Of a stretch of DNA of 64,000 bases, positions 46,698 through 58,877 are shown piece after piece. The DNA comes from Ambrosia x helenae (Eukaryota; Streptophyta; Magnoliopsida; Asterales; Asteraceae). The notes beneath the pieces are model-generated. The model was given only the letters and a program-made list of their open reading frames with translations. It was not told the origin of the DNA and did no database searches. The stretch spans positions 32,324,102 through 32,388,101 of the forward strand of contig CM061224.1 of NCBI GenBank assembly GCA_030844895.1. The letters are read 5' to 3'. The position numbers were made by a program, and so were the translations under genes. Numbering within the stretch: the first letter of the stretch is position 1; every line of letters begins with the position of its first letter.

Positions 46698-47387
46698 CAG
46701 GGGCGGATTTACATGGACCCGAGGGGGTGGCGAGGCACCCCCTGAGATTCAAATCTATAGTAGAAGTTTTTTGGTATTTTCAGCTGTGCACCTTGGAAAA
46801 TTCTTTGGAGGCACCCTCGAAATCGACATTTCGACAGTAAAAAGAAAAGAAATTGTTATTTGTTAGCAAGGTAAAAGCAAAACGGGATATTGAGCTTCAT
46901 ATTCAATTTTAATGGAGAATGGTTTTGTTGAGAAGATTTACTTTGAGAAGATGAAGTAGAGAGAGAAGAATTTGATTGGGTTGAAGTCAAAGCATATTTG
47001 CCAGCTTTCTAATCAAATTTTCACAACACATCCCTCTAATTAAACTAAATTCCAAATCAAACATTTAAGTCTTGTTTTGAATTTTAAATAAGTCTAGCCA
47101 TAACATCTAATATCTAATATGATATTAATGATAACTAATTAAGTTGATTGATAATTAATGATTTTTTTTGTTTGATTATTCTTTGATTTATAATTATTTA
47201 CTATACACATCATATAATTCAGCAAATAGTTACAAATAGTTTTTACAATATCATTAAATAAATAAGTGTTCCTTTTCAAAATAAAAAAATAAGCGTTAAT
47301 TATTTTTCTTTAATCTATTTTGACGCGACTTGATTTAAACGACCTATTTTGTGCACCCTCTCACAAAAAACTCTGGATCCGCCACTG
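46698..47387. mobile_element. hAT element, non-autonomous, 690 bp
   Basis: Perfect 8-bp target repeat TAACCCAC (46690-46697 and 47388-47395). Termini CAGGGGCGGATTTAC and GGATCCGCCACTG are inverse. No coding. It lies between the TEX30-like and guanylate-kinase-like pieces. Confidence 0.9.
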
Positions 47388-47529
47388 TAACCCACCTTTT
47401 AAGTTGACTGGTGAATGGTGAGTTTTGATTTATATTTTATTTTATTTTTTTAGTTTTGATTTTGCTTCATTTTAGTTTTGAGTTATTGATTACTTAATGA
47501 AATAAAGATCGTGTTTTTGGCGCTTACAG

Positions 47530-47659
47530 TGTGATACCGACCGTTCTAGGAACAAAACCGGAATCACTTAAGGTCCACTCATGTGTTCTTTTCGATGACG
47601 ATAGAATCTTGATCATCAAAAAGAATTCCAAATCTAATGTATCTGTTTGGTTTCTTGAG
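47530..47659 (+). pseudogene. Guanylate kinase 2-like exon fragment
   Basis: After TTACAG the frame reads IPTVLGTKPESLKVHSC, LFDDDRILIIKKNSK and VWFLEV, ending at G/GTGGGT. This is the kelch-side region of plant guanylate kinase 2, just before its kinase domain. No kinase domain follows. A single exon in debris. Confidence 0.6.
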
Positions 47660-47776
47660 GTGGGTGTTTCTCAATATATTGAACTTATCAAGAATTGTGT
47701 AGTAAATATGATATAAGTAATTTATTTGGTGATGTTGCACTGAAATTGATAAAATGTTATTGTTTTAGTTATTTAA

Positions 47777-49811
47777 GGCTAAGCGGTATGGAGACGCCCG
47801 CCCCCCGTCCCTTTGCTTTTTGCCCCGTCCCCCACCCCACACCGCCCCCATCCCCTTTCCCCCCGTCCCCCACGTCCCTTGGAGAACGAACAAGACGCAC
47901 CAATCAATTTTTTTTTTTTTAAAAAAAATCCAACGGCTACTTTAAGTATACGGCTATATTTGTTTTTTTTTAATTTTTTAAACTAAAACCAAATATATAA
48001 ACCCAACCATCCAAATAAACCCACATAAATCAACCAAAACCAACATAAAACTCTCTTCTACTTTCTTTAAAAAAATACCCAACAATGTCATACCTACCAA
48101 TGATTGATTCCTCATCTTCGTCGAGCGAAGAAAACCGGGTTTTTGTGAACGCGGTTTGAGAATCGGCACAACTAATCGTGGCGGAGGAAGACGAGGTGAG
48201 CTCGCAACCGCGACCTAGGCAAGCGGCTATAAACAGAGACCGGGAGGGTAAGTTTATAATTTATCTTCAAATACATATTTAGATACTTTATTTTTTAGAA
48301 AGTATAATTTTTCTTCAAATATATATATTTAGATACTTTATTTTTTAGAAAGTATAATTTTTCTTCAAATATATATGTAGGTGCACACGAGCGATTAATC
48401 AGTGATTACTTTGCCGACCAACCGGTGTATACGGACGAGATGTTTAGGCGGCGGTTCCAGATGAGCCGTCGATTGTTCGTACGTATTGCCGATGATTTGG
48501 CGAGTTGTGACCCGTATTTTACATTACGGCACGATGCTAGAGGCTAGCGAGGGTTCACAACTTATCAAAAATGCACGGCGGCATTGCGGCAACTAGCTTA
48601 CGGGACGGCATCCGACTCGTGGGATGAGTATTTACGGATGTCCGAAAGAACGTCACGTGATTGCTTGTATAAGTTTTCCAAGCGCGTTGTCAAGATCTAC
48701 AGCAAAAAATATTTGAGAAAACCAAACTCGAACGATATCCAGAAATTGTATCAGTTCCATCACGAAAAGCATGGTTTTCCAGGGATGCTTGGAAGCATCG
48801 ATTGCATGCATTGGCCGTGGAAAAATTGCCCTAATGCGTGGCGTGGCATGTTTTATCGAGGCGATCAGGGTCACCCGACTATTATCTTAGAGGCTGCCGC
48901 GTCACAAAACTTGTGGATTTGGCATGCCTTTTTTGGTGTTCTCGGTTCCAATAACGACCTTAATGTTCTTAACCAATCATTGGTGTTTGACGACGTTAGA
49001 AAGGGAACCGGTCCGGATTCAAAATTCACAGTTTCGGGGTGGAGTACAAGCACGGGTATTATCTTGCGGATCTAATATACCCAACCTATTCTACACTTGT
49101 AAAAAGTATTAAGCACCCTCACGACGAAAAAAGAAAGAAATTTGCAAAGTTTCAAGAAGCGGCGCGAAAGGATATCGAACGAACTTATGGGGTTCTACAA
49201 GCGAAATGGCACATCATCGCAAACCCGGCACGTGCTTTCACACCAAAAAAACTTCGTTATTGTATGTATGCTTGTATCTTGTTGCATAACATGATCATCG
49301 AAGACGAAGGCCGAGCTATTTGTGAGTTCGATGAAAATGTCGTGGAGGAGAATACTATTCCGGATGACGAAGCGCAACAAGAGTTAAACGATTTCGCGTT
49401 ACGTAACGAACACACCCATCATCATCTACAAGCCGACTTGATCGAATATATATGGAACAACGGAATCGACGATTAGTATTTTACTACTTAATTTTAGGAT
49501 GGTTTGTAATTTTTTTTTATTTTTTAATTTTTAGGATGATTTGTAATTTTTTTTAATTTTTAGGATGGTTTGTAATTTTTATTTTAAATCTACTATTTAT
49601 TTGAATTTTATTTTGTTTATTTGTTAGTTTTATAAAACTAGTTAAAATTAATATTTATAAAATAATAATAATAATAAATGCTTGAGACATGGGTTTCTCA
49701 TGTCTCCACACCCCACCCATGTCTCAAGCATATTGAGACATCATCTTGCCTATGTGGCGTCCTAGGTGGCATGGAGACATGACCTTTTTCATGTCTCCAC
49801 ACCCTATAGCC
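47777..49811 (+). mobile_element. PIF/Harbinger element, 2.0 kb
   Basis: Target repeat TAA (47774-47776, 49812-49814). Termini GGCTAAGCGGTATGGAGAC and, inverted, GGCTATAGGGTGTGGAGAC. C-rich 5' subterminal tract. Encodes only a transposase; the Myb-like second ORF of complete Harbinger elements was not seen, so it is an internally reduced copy. Confidence 0.9.
48085..49476 (+). pseudogene. Harbinger DDE transposase (HARBI1-like nuclease), broken
   Basis: ATG 48085, exon 1 to 48247, intron GTAAGT...ATGTAG (48248-48380), exon 2 to TAG at 49474. Motifs: MFRRRFQMSRRLFVRI, GMLGSIDCMHWPWKNCP (first D), SNNDLNVLNQS (second D), FAKFQEAARKDIERTYGVLQ (E region), LHNMIIEDEG. TGA at 48157-48159 and TAG at 48545-48547 interrupt it, and a one-base shift near 49035 separates the last third. 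The intron holds a roughly 53-bp tandem duplication. Inactive. Confidence 0.92.
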
Positions 49812-49820
49812 TAAGTGAAT

Positions 49821-49927
49821 ATGGCAGTGACTCCGCAGAATGTTGAGATGGAACCGGCGAAGTTCTTGCATAAGCTTATTCAGGAGTCCACTTATGAGAC
49901 TACAAAGGCGAATTATCACTTTTGGAG
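49821..49927 (+). pseudogene. SPLAYED-like remodeller N-terminal scrap
   Basis: From ATG 49821 the frame reads NVEMEPAKFLHKLIQEST then departs, ending at GAG/GTAGTG. The PAKFLHKLIQES motif resembles the N-terminus of plant SYD-type SWI/SNF ATPases. Short match; the rest is absent. Confidence 0.45.
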
Positions 49928-50877
49928 GTAGTGGTTTTATGTATTAAGTTTAAGTTTATATTAGCATAAATAGTAACAATTTCATTGCTCAATGTTTAAT
50001 ATCTTTTGTCTACTTTTACATGATATGCGTGAAGCAATCTATTAGCTACTGGTGATCAAAACAACAGGTGATAAAATCTTTAGTCAACTTAGTGCATATA
50101 TGGTGGCAAAGAGCTGTATGACTGAGTTTATGATTGGTATGTTTTCTACTTCTATTATTTTTATTAAGTCATATTACCGAGACACTCCCGAGGTAATCAG
50201 CTACTCATTCCTTAAAAGAAATCAATCTTTAATTTTATAATGACAACAATATTTTTGAATTGAATTACCAAAAAAATGACTTTAACTTCAAATTTAATCT
50301 CATTTAAGCCTTTAATTACGAAAATTTATTTAACTTTAAACCACAATAAAAATAACTTTTTAGATATTGTTGAACAATATTTGTAATGTTGAAAAATCAG
50401 GTGCTTCGATCTATTAAACAAACATGAGATTAAACGAGCTACTTGTTCGACTCTTTTCTTATTATCATCTAAAAGCACACCAAATACAATAGACCTAACC
50501 ATCTATTTATACTAAACTTATTCTAATCCTAACCAATCTAATTCCATTTTTCCATGTCTAGTTGGTCAAAACAGGAGTGCTTAAATCTTGGATCAACTCC
50601 GCATTAAAAATAATTACAATCCGATCTATGCAAGTGGTAATTTTGTTTACGGGACACTAGATTAAGAAAATTCTTTTTCGAGTAACAAAAAGAGTGAAAA
50701 TACCAACCTAATTAAGCCTAGGATATTATTATTTGTATTTGTTTCACACTACAGTCACTACAAGGCACGAGGAAGTGGAAGCTTGCGTGGGGCAAGTGGG
50801 GTGGATTTTTTCACCGGTGTGGTGCAAAAGGTGAGGATGGGACATGGTTGTATTAGATATATAGTGGGGATGTCCGC
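49928..50877. other. AT-rich spacer with one exon-like piece and a dispersed repeat
   Basis: An AG/GT-bounded frame at about 50069-50138 (FSQLSAYMVAKSCMTEFMIG) could be an exon of unknown family. At 50790-50845 lies a copy of the repeat seen at 21108-21145. Nothing else recognised. Confidence 0.4.
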
Positions 50878-51435
50878 CAGGGCCGGACCTACTGTGTTAG
50901 CAACCTAGGCTAAGGCCTAGGGCCTCCAAAAACTAAGGGCCCCGAAAGTTTAAGTTTTTTTTTTCGTGTATTACATTTGTATTGGCCCAAGTAAAAAACA
51001 AACAAGTATTGAATGATTGAATCTCTAAAATTTGTGACTTTCATTTGCTATTGTCGATTGTCATTGATAGTTTTTTTGGTTATCAAGGATTGAAGTCTTA
51101 CAAGAGGGAATAGACGATATAAAGTTAATCTACTTTCTCAACCAAAGTAGATTCTAAGAAAACCATTAAATCAAGTCCAAAAGAAATACATAGTAAATTG
51201 CAGATCCACAAAATGGGTTCAAAATTTAAATGGGAAAATATCTTTAATTTGCAATATACCTAATGCGAGTAAGTAGATAAAATGAATATGGAATACTTTA
51301 ATTGATTAATAGTTACCAGAAAGGAGATTGTAGTGTCCATCTAGTGTAAGGTGTTTTTTTTGTGAACTATACAAATTTAAAGGGCCCCCGACTTGTATTT
51401 TGCTTAGGGCCTCCAAAAACGTTGGATCGGCTCTG
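50878..51435. mobile_element. hAT-like non-autonomous element, 558 bp
   Basis: Target repeat TGTCCGC (50871-50877 and 51436-51442). Termini CAGGGCCGGACC and GGATCGGCTCTG are imperfect inverses. Contains two AGGGCC(T/C)CC-type blocks. It split the palindrome-like sequence GTCCGC|GCGTTGCCGCGGG of a Helitron-type end. Confidence 0.75.
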
Positions 51436-52402
51436 TGTCCGCGCGTTGCCGCGGGTATTTATGTTTTTTTGCCACATGTTGATTTCTCGTATTTTATTTA
51501 TAAAATTTATTTGCTGATACAAGTAATATATCAATTAACAAAGAACGTACAATTGAGTATAAACAAGAGAATTAACATAAAAAACAACAATATAATAGAT
51601 AGTAGAGGACATTATGCACATGTAAATAATTATAAAATTATACATCATGTTTTTGTTCCAATAATCAATATCATTGGAGGAAACCCACGTGATACAACGG
51701 GCGGAGGCCATGCGACGCGGTACTCAGTCGGTATTGATTTGGTTCATTACGATCTTGGTACGATGCCAACACTCAATGAAGATGAAATTCAGAGAAAAAA
51801 CAATAATACTCAGAATCGATGAAAAATGTGACTTTAATCCAAATACGGAATATGAGCTTCTGATTCTATTATTATGCGGTGAATCTAAATATGCATACAA
51901 GTAATAAAAAATAAAAAATTGAAGAGAAGCATTTATAAAATAAAAGACGTGTCTCTTGCTAAAAAATCATTCCGTTATACAACCATGACCCATAGCAGTC
52001 AGCGTTAACAGCATGGCATGAAACAATCAAATAAATAGTTGAAAACTTGACATACTTTAAGTACAACACCACCACCAGAAAGCACGACTAATCTTTCTTG
52101 CAATTTCTCTTTATTATGATCAATTAAATAAAAGAAAAGAGACAAATCTTTAAAACTTTCTAAGGCACCGAAATTTTTTTACAAAGGAATATGATAATGG
52201 TGAAAATAGCAAGTGATAAAAAATGATACTAAAGAATAAGAAAGTTATAGAAGCATTCCAAATGAAGTTCAGCAAATATTTGGAAGCCTGGCCTTTTCTT
52301 ATTAATTAACACTCACTTTTAACTATATATTCGACATTTACCTTTCTATTATTAACAATAATTAGAAAACCCAGAAATTACGAAATTGTCAAGATTGCCG
52401 AG
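51436..52402. other. No recognised gene; Helitron-like remnant at left edge
   Basis: GCGCGTTGCCGCGGGTATTT at the left matches the Helitron-type end at 58960-58980. The remainder is AT-rich; open frames here match nothing I know. Confidence 0.35.
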
Positions 52403-55400
52403 TTTTTTTTTTTGAAACTTTAACTTCATTAAAAAACGGCTAAGCCCCCGAAAACACGAGGACCGCCACAGAACAACCTTACATCATATACAATGGATAT
52501 TTACACCAATCCTTCCACTCTAATACATTGTGTTTAAATCTACTACGATACCAAAGAAAGGAACACGATTTGATGGTAGCAATCATGTCGCAAACCCGGG
52601 GTTGAACGTCCTCGAAAATCGCCTTGTTTCTAGTCTTCCAGAGCACCCAACAAACCGTCATAACAATCCCTCTAATCAGCGACTTCTGCCTCTTGTTGCC
52701 TTGAATCGCCTCTGGTATTTTCATAATGTCTTTGATCTCCAAAAGAACTATCGGGTCTAGCCTGCACCATCGTTCCACGAATTTCCAAACTCCGGTAGCA
52801 AGAAGACAATTGGAGAAAAGATGACGCGCTGTTTCCATTGCTGAACTGCAGAAAGCGCAAGAATTGTTTCCGGTATAAATGTTTCTTTTGCCTAGCTCGA
52901 TTTTGGTTGGAAGACGGTCCAAGGTAAGCCTCCACATGTTGATGTTAACTTTAAGGGGAATCCACCCAGTCCAGATCATCTCTGTACTTCGAGAAACAGC
53001 CCGGTCTTCATACATCGCCTCCTTGACAGCTTTCACAGAAAAAATGCCGTTTTTATCCTTGACCCATCGCCACTTGTCAATTCTCTCGCTAAGCTGACAT
53101 TGCTGAATCACTTCCAGAAGGTCCCTGTACTCGGAAATCTCAGCAAAGAGCTGCAGCCCCCTCTTCCAATTGTCTCTGAACATAGGCTGCCCGTTCCGAA
53201 TAAAAACCCGATCCAAAACAGTGCACCCTTTGAACTTTTCCAGCGAATACAGGTTCGGCCAGCGCTGAGACAAGATGGTTTCCCCATACCACAAATCATT
53301 CCAGAACCGAATGTCCGTGCCTTTACCCAAGTCGCACCTAATAAGATTAGCCATACCTTTGCCACCAATCGACATCTTTCCAACATTGGAAACAACATTT
53401 TTCCAGCAACCACAGAGGCTATTATTTATAGGCAGAAAGGACCACTTACCTTTGCCACCATGAAGAGCCTCTATAACCCCACGCCATCTAGTGTTAGGCT
53501 CCGCTTTGAACCTCCAAACCCACTTAGAGATAAGAGCTTGATTGACTTCTTCAAGGCTAGCGATACCCAGCCCTCCGTCTTCTTTACGTTTGGTAACCAC
53601 CTCCCAAGCCACCCAGTGCAACTTCCTCACACCATTAGCACCACCCCATAAGAAATTTTTCATCAAACTCTCAATTTGGTCCAACACTTGAATCGGGGCC
53701 TTGTAGATAGATAAGTAATATATCGGAAGATTAGACAACACCGAATTAATAAGAGTTAACCGACCTCCCATAGAGAGGGAGTTGGCTTTCCAAGTCGAAA
53801 GTCGGGCCCTAATCACATCCACCACCGAAGCCCAATGACAAATCCGGTTCATATTTGCGCCAACTTTGATCCCCAAATATTCAAACGGAATATCGCCAAT
53901 TTTGCACCCGAGAATACTACTCATGTCACTGATCTCGTCGTTACTAACTCCAATACCAAAAAGATGCGACTTTTTTATATTGATTTTAAGACCCGTGCAT
54001 AAATGAAAAATCCGAAGAAGGCGCGCTGTCGTCTCTATGTTCTCTTTGGACCATTCCCCGATAATTAGAGCATCGTCTGCATATAAGAGATGAGAAATGT
54101 CCAACCCAGATTTTTGATCCTTTATCCCTTGAATTCACCTTCAATACACGCTTTATCAATAATACACGTAAAGGCCTCCATCACAACCAAAAAAAGAAAA
54201 GGAGACAAAGGGTCCCCTTGGCGCAGCCCCTTTTGACACTGGAACTCAAAAGTAGGCGACCCATTAACTAACACCGATAATCTAGCCGACTCGAGAATCC
54301 CTTTCACCCACATCCGCCACCTATCTGGAAAACCCATTTGACCCAACATATCAAGCAAAAAACCCCAGTTGACATTATCGTAAGCCTTTTCAAAATCAAT
54401 TTTTAACATAAAGGCTTTTTTCTTCGTTTTGCTTAACCACCCGTAAACCTCGTTTAAAACCAAAGGGCCATCCAAAATGAATCTACCTTTTAGGAAAGCC
54501 GACTGCGTATCTGAGATAACGTGACTCAACACCTTTTTAACACGGATAGCCAGGACTTTAGAAACCACTTTACTGATAACTCCAACCAATGTTATCGGCC
54601 TATATTCCGATAAGGAAACCGGGTTCTTTGTTTTGGGGATCAAAGTTATAAAAGAAGAACTGCAACCCTTTCCAAAACTACCATGGTCGTAGAAATCGGC
54701 CATCAGGTTAAAAAAATCATCTTCAAGATGACTCCAAAAAAGTTTAATAAAATTGAAGTTAAAAACCATCCGGCCCTGGCGCTCGATCAGACCCACATTC
54801 AAACACTGCCAACTTAATCTCATTTTTAGAAAAGACATCTACTAAAGATTGAGAGCAAACCTGAGACAATTGTTTTATATTATTGCACCTGATAACGGCC
54901 TACAAACAAAGTCTTCAGTAAATTGTCTTCTAAAGTGCTTCAAAATTTCCTTCTTTATAATCTCAGGTTTCGTAACCCACAGCCCCTCCACCACTAAACC
55001 CGGGATAGTATTTTTAGCTTTTCTCCCATTGACCATGCCGTGGAAGAAACTCGAGTTATCATCGCCATGCATAGCCCATCTAACTCTAGATTTCTGTTTT
55101 AAGTCTTTCATCTTGCACTGATTTATGTAATCGACCCCCTTCTTACTCTCCTCCCAAACCCAAACTTCCTGTTCTTCAAGATCTCTCACCTCCATAATTC
55201 TTTCCAACATCTCGATATCTTCTTGAAGCGCCTGTAAGTCTTCCCGTTCTTTTTTGTTGATACGATACCACCACGAAATCAGAGAACTTTTAACGGCCTT
55301 GAGTTTGAGACTAAGCTTAACATCGGGGCCCTCTTCAATAACCACACTTTCTAGAGTTTTAATGACCTCCTCCTTGCATCCCTCTCTGTCGATCCAAGAA

Positions 55401-55510
55401 TTGAACCAGCGAAAGGGCTTAGACCCGAAGTTTGCCTTCACTATAGAAAGCAGGAGAGGCGAATGATCCGAGCCCTCTCTCGGGAGCGCCCTAAGAATAG
55501 CGTCTGGCCA
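52403..55510 (-). mobile_element. LINE (L1-type), 5'-truncated, minus strand
   Basis: The poly(A) end is the T-run 52403-52413, preceded on the minus strand by the 3' UTR motif GGGGGCTTAGCCG. The element extends to about 55510, inside the endonuclease. No target repeat is convincing (flanks TGCCGAG and CTGTTACT). Confidence 0.9.
52479..55510 (-). pseudogene. LINE ORF2: endonuclease tail, RT, zf-RVT; frameshifted
   Basis: Minus-strand order: endonuclease end (WPDAILRALPREGSDHSPLL), linker (RVRWAMHGDDNSSFFHGMVN), RT start (DRAPGPDGF, FITLIPKTKNP, YRPITL), RT core (KIDFEKAYDNVNW, GLRQGDPLSPFLF, LLYADDALI), and a C-terminal zf-RVT region (CAFCSSAMETARHLFSNC). At least three frameshifts (near 54905, 54775 and 54115) break it; the 541-residue C-terminal part is open. 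It would make a target-primed reverse transcriptase; inactive here. Confidence 0.93.
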
Positions 55511-56080
55511 CTGTTACTGTTCATTTGGTACCGAGTTACTGTTCATTTGGTACACTGTTCAAATTAGTTTATACATTAATATAGTTTAATACTTCTCCCC
55601 TTATAAACAGTTTACATCACCCAGGCCATTAGCACTAAACTCACCACTTTTGTACCCCCACTCATGTAATGTATAAGAATGGATGATTTGAGCAAAATAC
55701 GAAGAGGAAATAAGAGTCCACTCACTGTTAAAACGTCAATTTTGTATATATGGTGTTAAGTTGAAGCGAGTTCCATGACAATACTATCACATATCAAAAG
55801 TCTAAGTATATCAATGCAGACCTTATGCATTGTGGGTTCTTTCAATTACATTTCATGACACCTTACACTTTTTTAATGGTTAGCGCATTAGAAGCAAATT
55901 TTATCATCTTGTGTTTAGCTTAGCTCATTTTCTTAATATCTTTTCATCTATTCGAATATAGCTATAAAGAACATAAATCCAATTTTTCGTTTTTAAGTAA
56001 GTGTAGGTTTTAATATTTTGAGAACGAAAAGTAATATATGAAAGTGTTGATAACTAAAAATTAACTAAAGATTTAGAACA
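55511..56080. other. AT-rich spacer with a short tandem duplication
   Basis: TTACTGTTCATTTGGTAC occurs twice at 55514-55553, next to the truncated LINE end. No gene recognised. Confidence 0.5.
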
Positions 56081-56085
56081 ATAAT

Positions 56086-56993
56086 TGAAGGGATAGGGAG
56101 CCTAATCCACGCAGACGCGGCATCCCTATCCCCGCCACATGAAGTTCCGCGGAAACATCCCCGCAGGATGAGCTCCGCGGAGAAGAGTTGGGCCACAAAA
56201 CAGCCTTATAGATTTCTCTGGGGAAAAGCAGACGCGCGTCTACCAACGCGCAGAATATTTCACTTCATAACATTCTTAGGTACGAGGTACAGAAGATCAA
56301 GGGTCAGGGAGATCCATCTGCAGGACATCACTGACACCACCAACTGGGTAGCGACGCGTGTCCGCGGTAGCCCAATAACCACTGACGCTCAACAGTGACG
56401 TGACTGATTCCATGCTTCCACCATGCTGCCCAGGCATGCTTACCTGCTGTCAGGGGTCACGTCAGACACCAACAGGTAAGTCAACCATGCCGATTCAGAA
56501 CAACATACCGTCGGCGGCCACTCACAAGCTTTCACGTGTCCGCCTGGTGAGTCACCACTGACGTCAACTACAGTAAACGTCCTTTTTCCCGCCATTTCCA
56601 GGAACCAAAGGCAAGTGGGCCGAGGCTAGGCCCAAGGAATACAAGACTCTTCGTGGGCTTCTTATCAAGCCCACGACCTCCACTATAAATAGAAGACATC
56701 AACTCCTTTCTAAGGGATCGAAAATACTCACTTGTATCATAGAGTTAGGTTTATTTGTAGTACTTTGTACTCTCCAAAGTAATAAACATCACCGGCTCTT
56801 CACAGTGGACATATGTCGTGCTTGACTGAACCACTTACATCTTTGTGTTCTTACTATTACCACACACACACTCACTTGTATATACACTCTCGGGTTGAAC
56901 CAAAGGTTTGGGTAAAGGAACATACTTGTAGTAACATAGGTATACACCCCTCGGTGATTAGTGATAATCTCCGAGATACTTATTGTTTCTTCA
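56086..56993 (+). repeat. Solo LTR, 908 bp, different gypsy lineage
   Basis: TGAAGGGATAGGG ... TTTCTTCA flanked by target repeat ATAAT (56081-56085, 56994-56998). GC-rich left half, hairpin GTGGGCTT/AAGCCCAC (56653-56674), TATA box, and an AGTAATAAACATC stretch that may be a poly(A) signal. Style resembles Tat/Athila LTRs; lineage not proven. No internal region nearby, so it is solo. Confidence 0.85.
56684..56691 (+). promoter_or_regulatory. TATA box of the solo LTR
   Basis: TATAAATA about 10 bp after the GTGGGCTT/AAGCCCAC hairpin. Placement within the LTR fits a promoter. Confidence 0.55.
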
Positions 56994-56998
56994 ATAAT

Positions 56999-58522
56999 AC
57001 ATCCAATAGCATCCAAATTAAAGTTTCACAATTCTCAGTTGAAAGTTATAAAAAATATGACTAATAAAAAAATCAACTTGACATCACTAAATATTTTGCT
57101 AAAAAATATTTCCAAGAACAAATACATTAGTTGCTTACGGGCAAAGTAGACAATATTGGTTGGTATGACATGCTACAAATATGAGACACTCTTTTTTTTC
57201 ACAAAGCATCAAAGTACAGTTTGCTTTGCATCATATACAAGTCATTAAAACAACATTAAATTGGATTTATCAAGATAACAGAATCTAACCTTTAGATCTT
57301 GTAGCTAATTCATTAGTCTTATAACTAAAATGATTTAGATCCTACCATATCATGCTCCATGTATGTCATGAAATCTTGACAATAAAAGCTGTTTTCCCTA
57401 ACTGAGTGCAAAGATGCCATAGGCAGGGAGGTGAATCAATCCCACTCCTAAATACCTGCAATGATTACCAATCCATGAATTCAAGCACTTAAAACATAAC
57501 CAGAGGAGTAAAGATAACGATTACTATTATTATCTTTTACTCAAATTCTACATGATTGATTTAAATGTGAAAAAATATCTATTTGATAGCATTGATTCTG
57601 ACCTACATGGTTTCCCTGTTTTAATATTAGTGAAACACTATGGGGAGATTTGACATGAGCCCTACGGGCTAAGACAATTTTTAACAGATTAAAGTTCATA
57701 TAGGAGCATACCAAATGGGAGCATATGGAGATGATAAATCAAGGAAGGAATATGGCCACCTGTAGTATTAAGAACCATGTAGATATATTTTAGCAAGCAC
57801 TTGCTCTTATTCTATAATCATGTGAAATTAAGGATTTGGACAAAGCAAGATCTCAGCTTAACACATTGATACAAATGCATGGACGATCCACTGGAATATG
57901 GCAAATACGCATGTCCATAGACCAAAATAAGCCAAATGAAAGAAAGGGAAGCGCTGGCTAAAAAAACTCAAGTTAGTCAAAATGGTAGCTGGTACGATGG
58001 AATTTTAAGTAAAAAAGTTCATGCACAACATACAAATGGATAACACGAAATGTAGATGATTGAACCAGCATGCAACTTACCAGGCGATATAGAAATATAT
58101 CAACAAGGAGCATAACAACATTGACAAAATGCATGGTAACATCCAACTGTATTTGAAAAGACAAAAGCACACCTCAAATATGTTTAAAAGGTTTCTAGGA
58201 TATGATATAACAGGTTCAACAAAAGAAAAAACGGCTAATGGAAACTTATTTCTTCATCATTGGATCATTGATTTCTTGGAAGGTGAAAGGTGGGAGGGTA
58301 TTATGGGGATGAGATTTTAGTTTTTAACTAAAACAAAACACAAAATTACTATCATAACCTCCCATGTGTTTAATTGTCACAACTATGCCTATAATACCCT
58401 TAATTTTTTTTGCTTAGATATGTTGTACATGTTACTTCTTAAGTTGTACGGAAATACAAATTACCATGTTGTACATCACTCCTCCTTAATAAGATAAGAT
58501 AATATAGATTATTATAAGAGGA
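56999..58522. other. No recognised gene or repeat
   Basis: AT-rich sequence. A 63-codon frame at 58129-58320 ends near a purine-rich stretch but shows no known motif. Confidence 0.5.
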
Positions 58523-58877
58523 ATTGGATTTTAATAACCTAAACTATTCGAAATTGGCCGTTGGCACCCCAAACTAAAAAATTGGCCATATATAACTTGT
58601 ACTATTAACCTATTAGATTATAGCACCCAATTTACGTTAAGTCACTAACCCCGTTAGTGTTTTGATGTGGCACCCCAATCTAACGTGGCATGCTGACGTG
58701 GCACCACAATCTGGCGTGGCATGCTGACGTGGCACCCCTAATCTAACTAGGTTAGTGACTTAACTCAAATTGGATGCCAAAATCCAATAGGTAAATAGTA
58801 TATGTTATATATGGCCAATTTTTTAGTTTTGGGTGCCAACGGCCAATTTCGAATAGTTTAGGTAATTAAAATCCAAT
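58523..58877. mobile_element. Long-TIR MITE, 355 bp
   Basis: The two ends are inverse over about 90 bp (left ATTGGATTTTAATAACC ... AAATTGGCCGTTGG; right inverted ATTGGATTTTAATTACC with the same continuation). The centre has repeated GACGTGGCA units. Long TIRs suggest a Mutator-like origin. Target repeat not found. Confidence 0.75.

Noticed and set aside
47800..47930. C-rich 47800-47880 stretch as a G-quadruplex or promoter island
   Set aside because: It is the subterminal tract of the Harbinger element; C-runs are irregular.
51400..51904. Two overlapping plus-strand frames after the hAT element
   Set aside because: One begins inside the hAT terminus; neither shows a known motif or codon pattern.
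53100..53651. 183-codon plus-strand frame opposite the LINE
   Set aside because: Antisense shadow of LINE ORF2.
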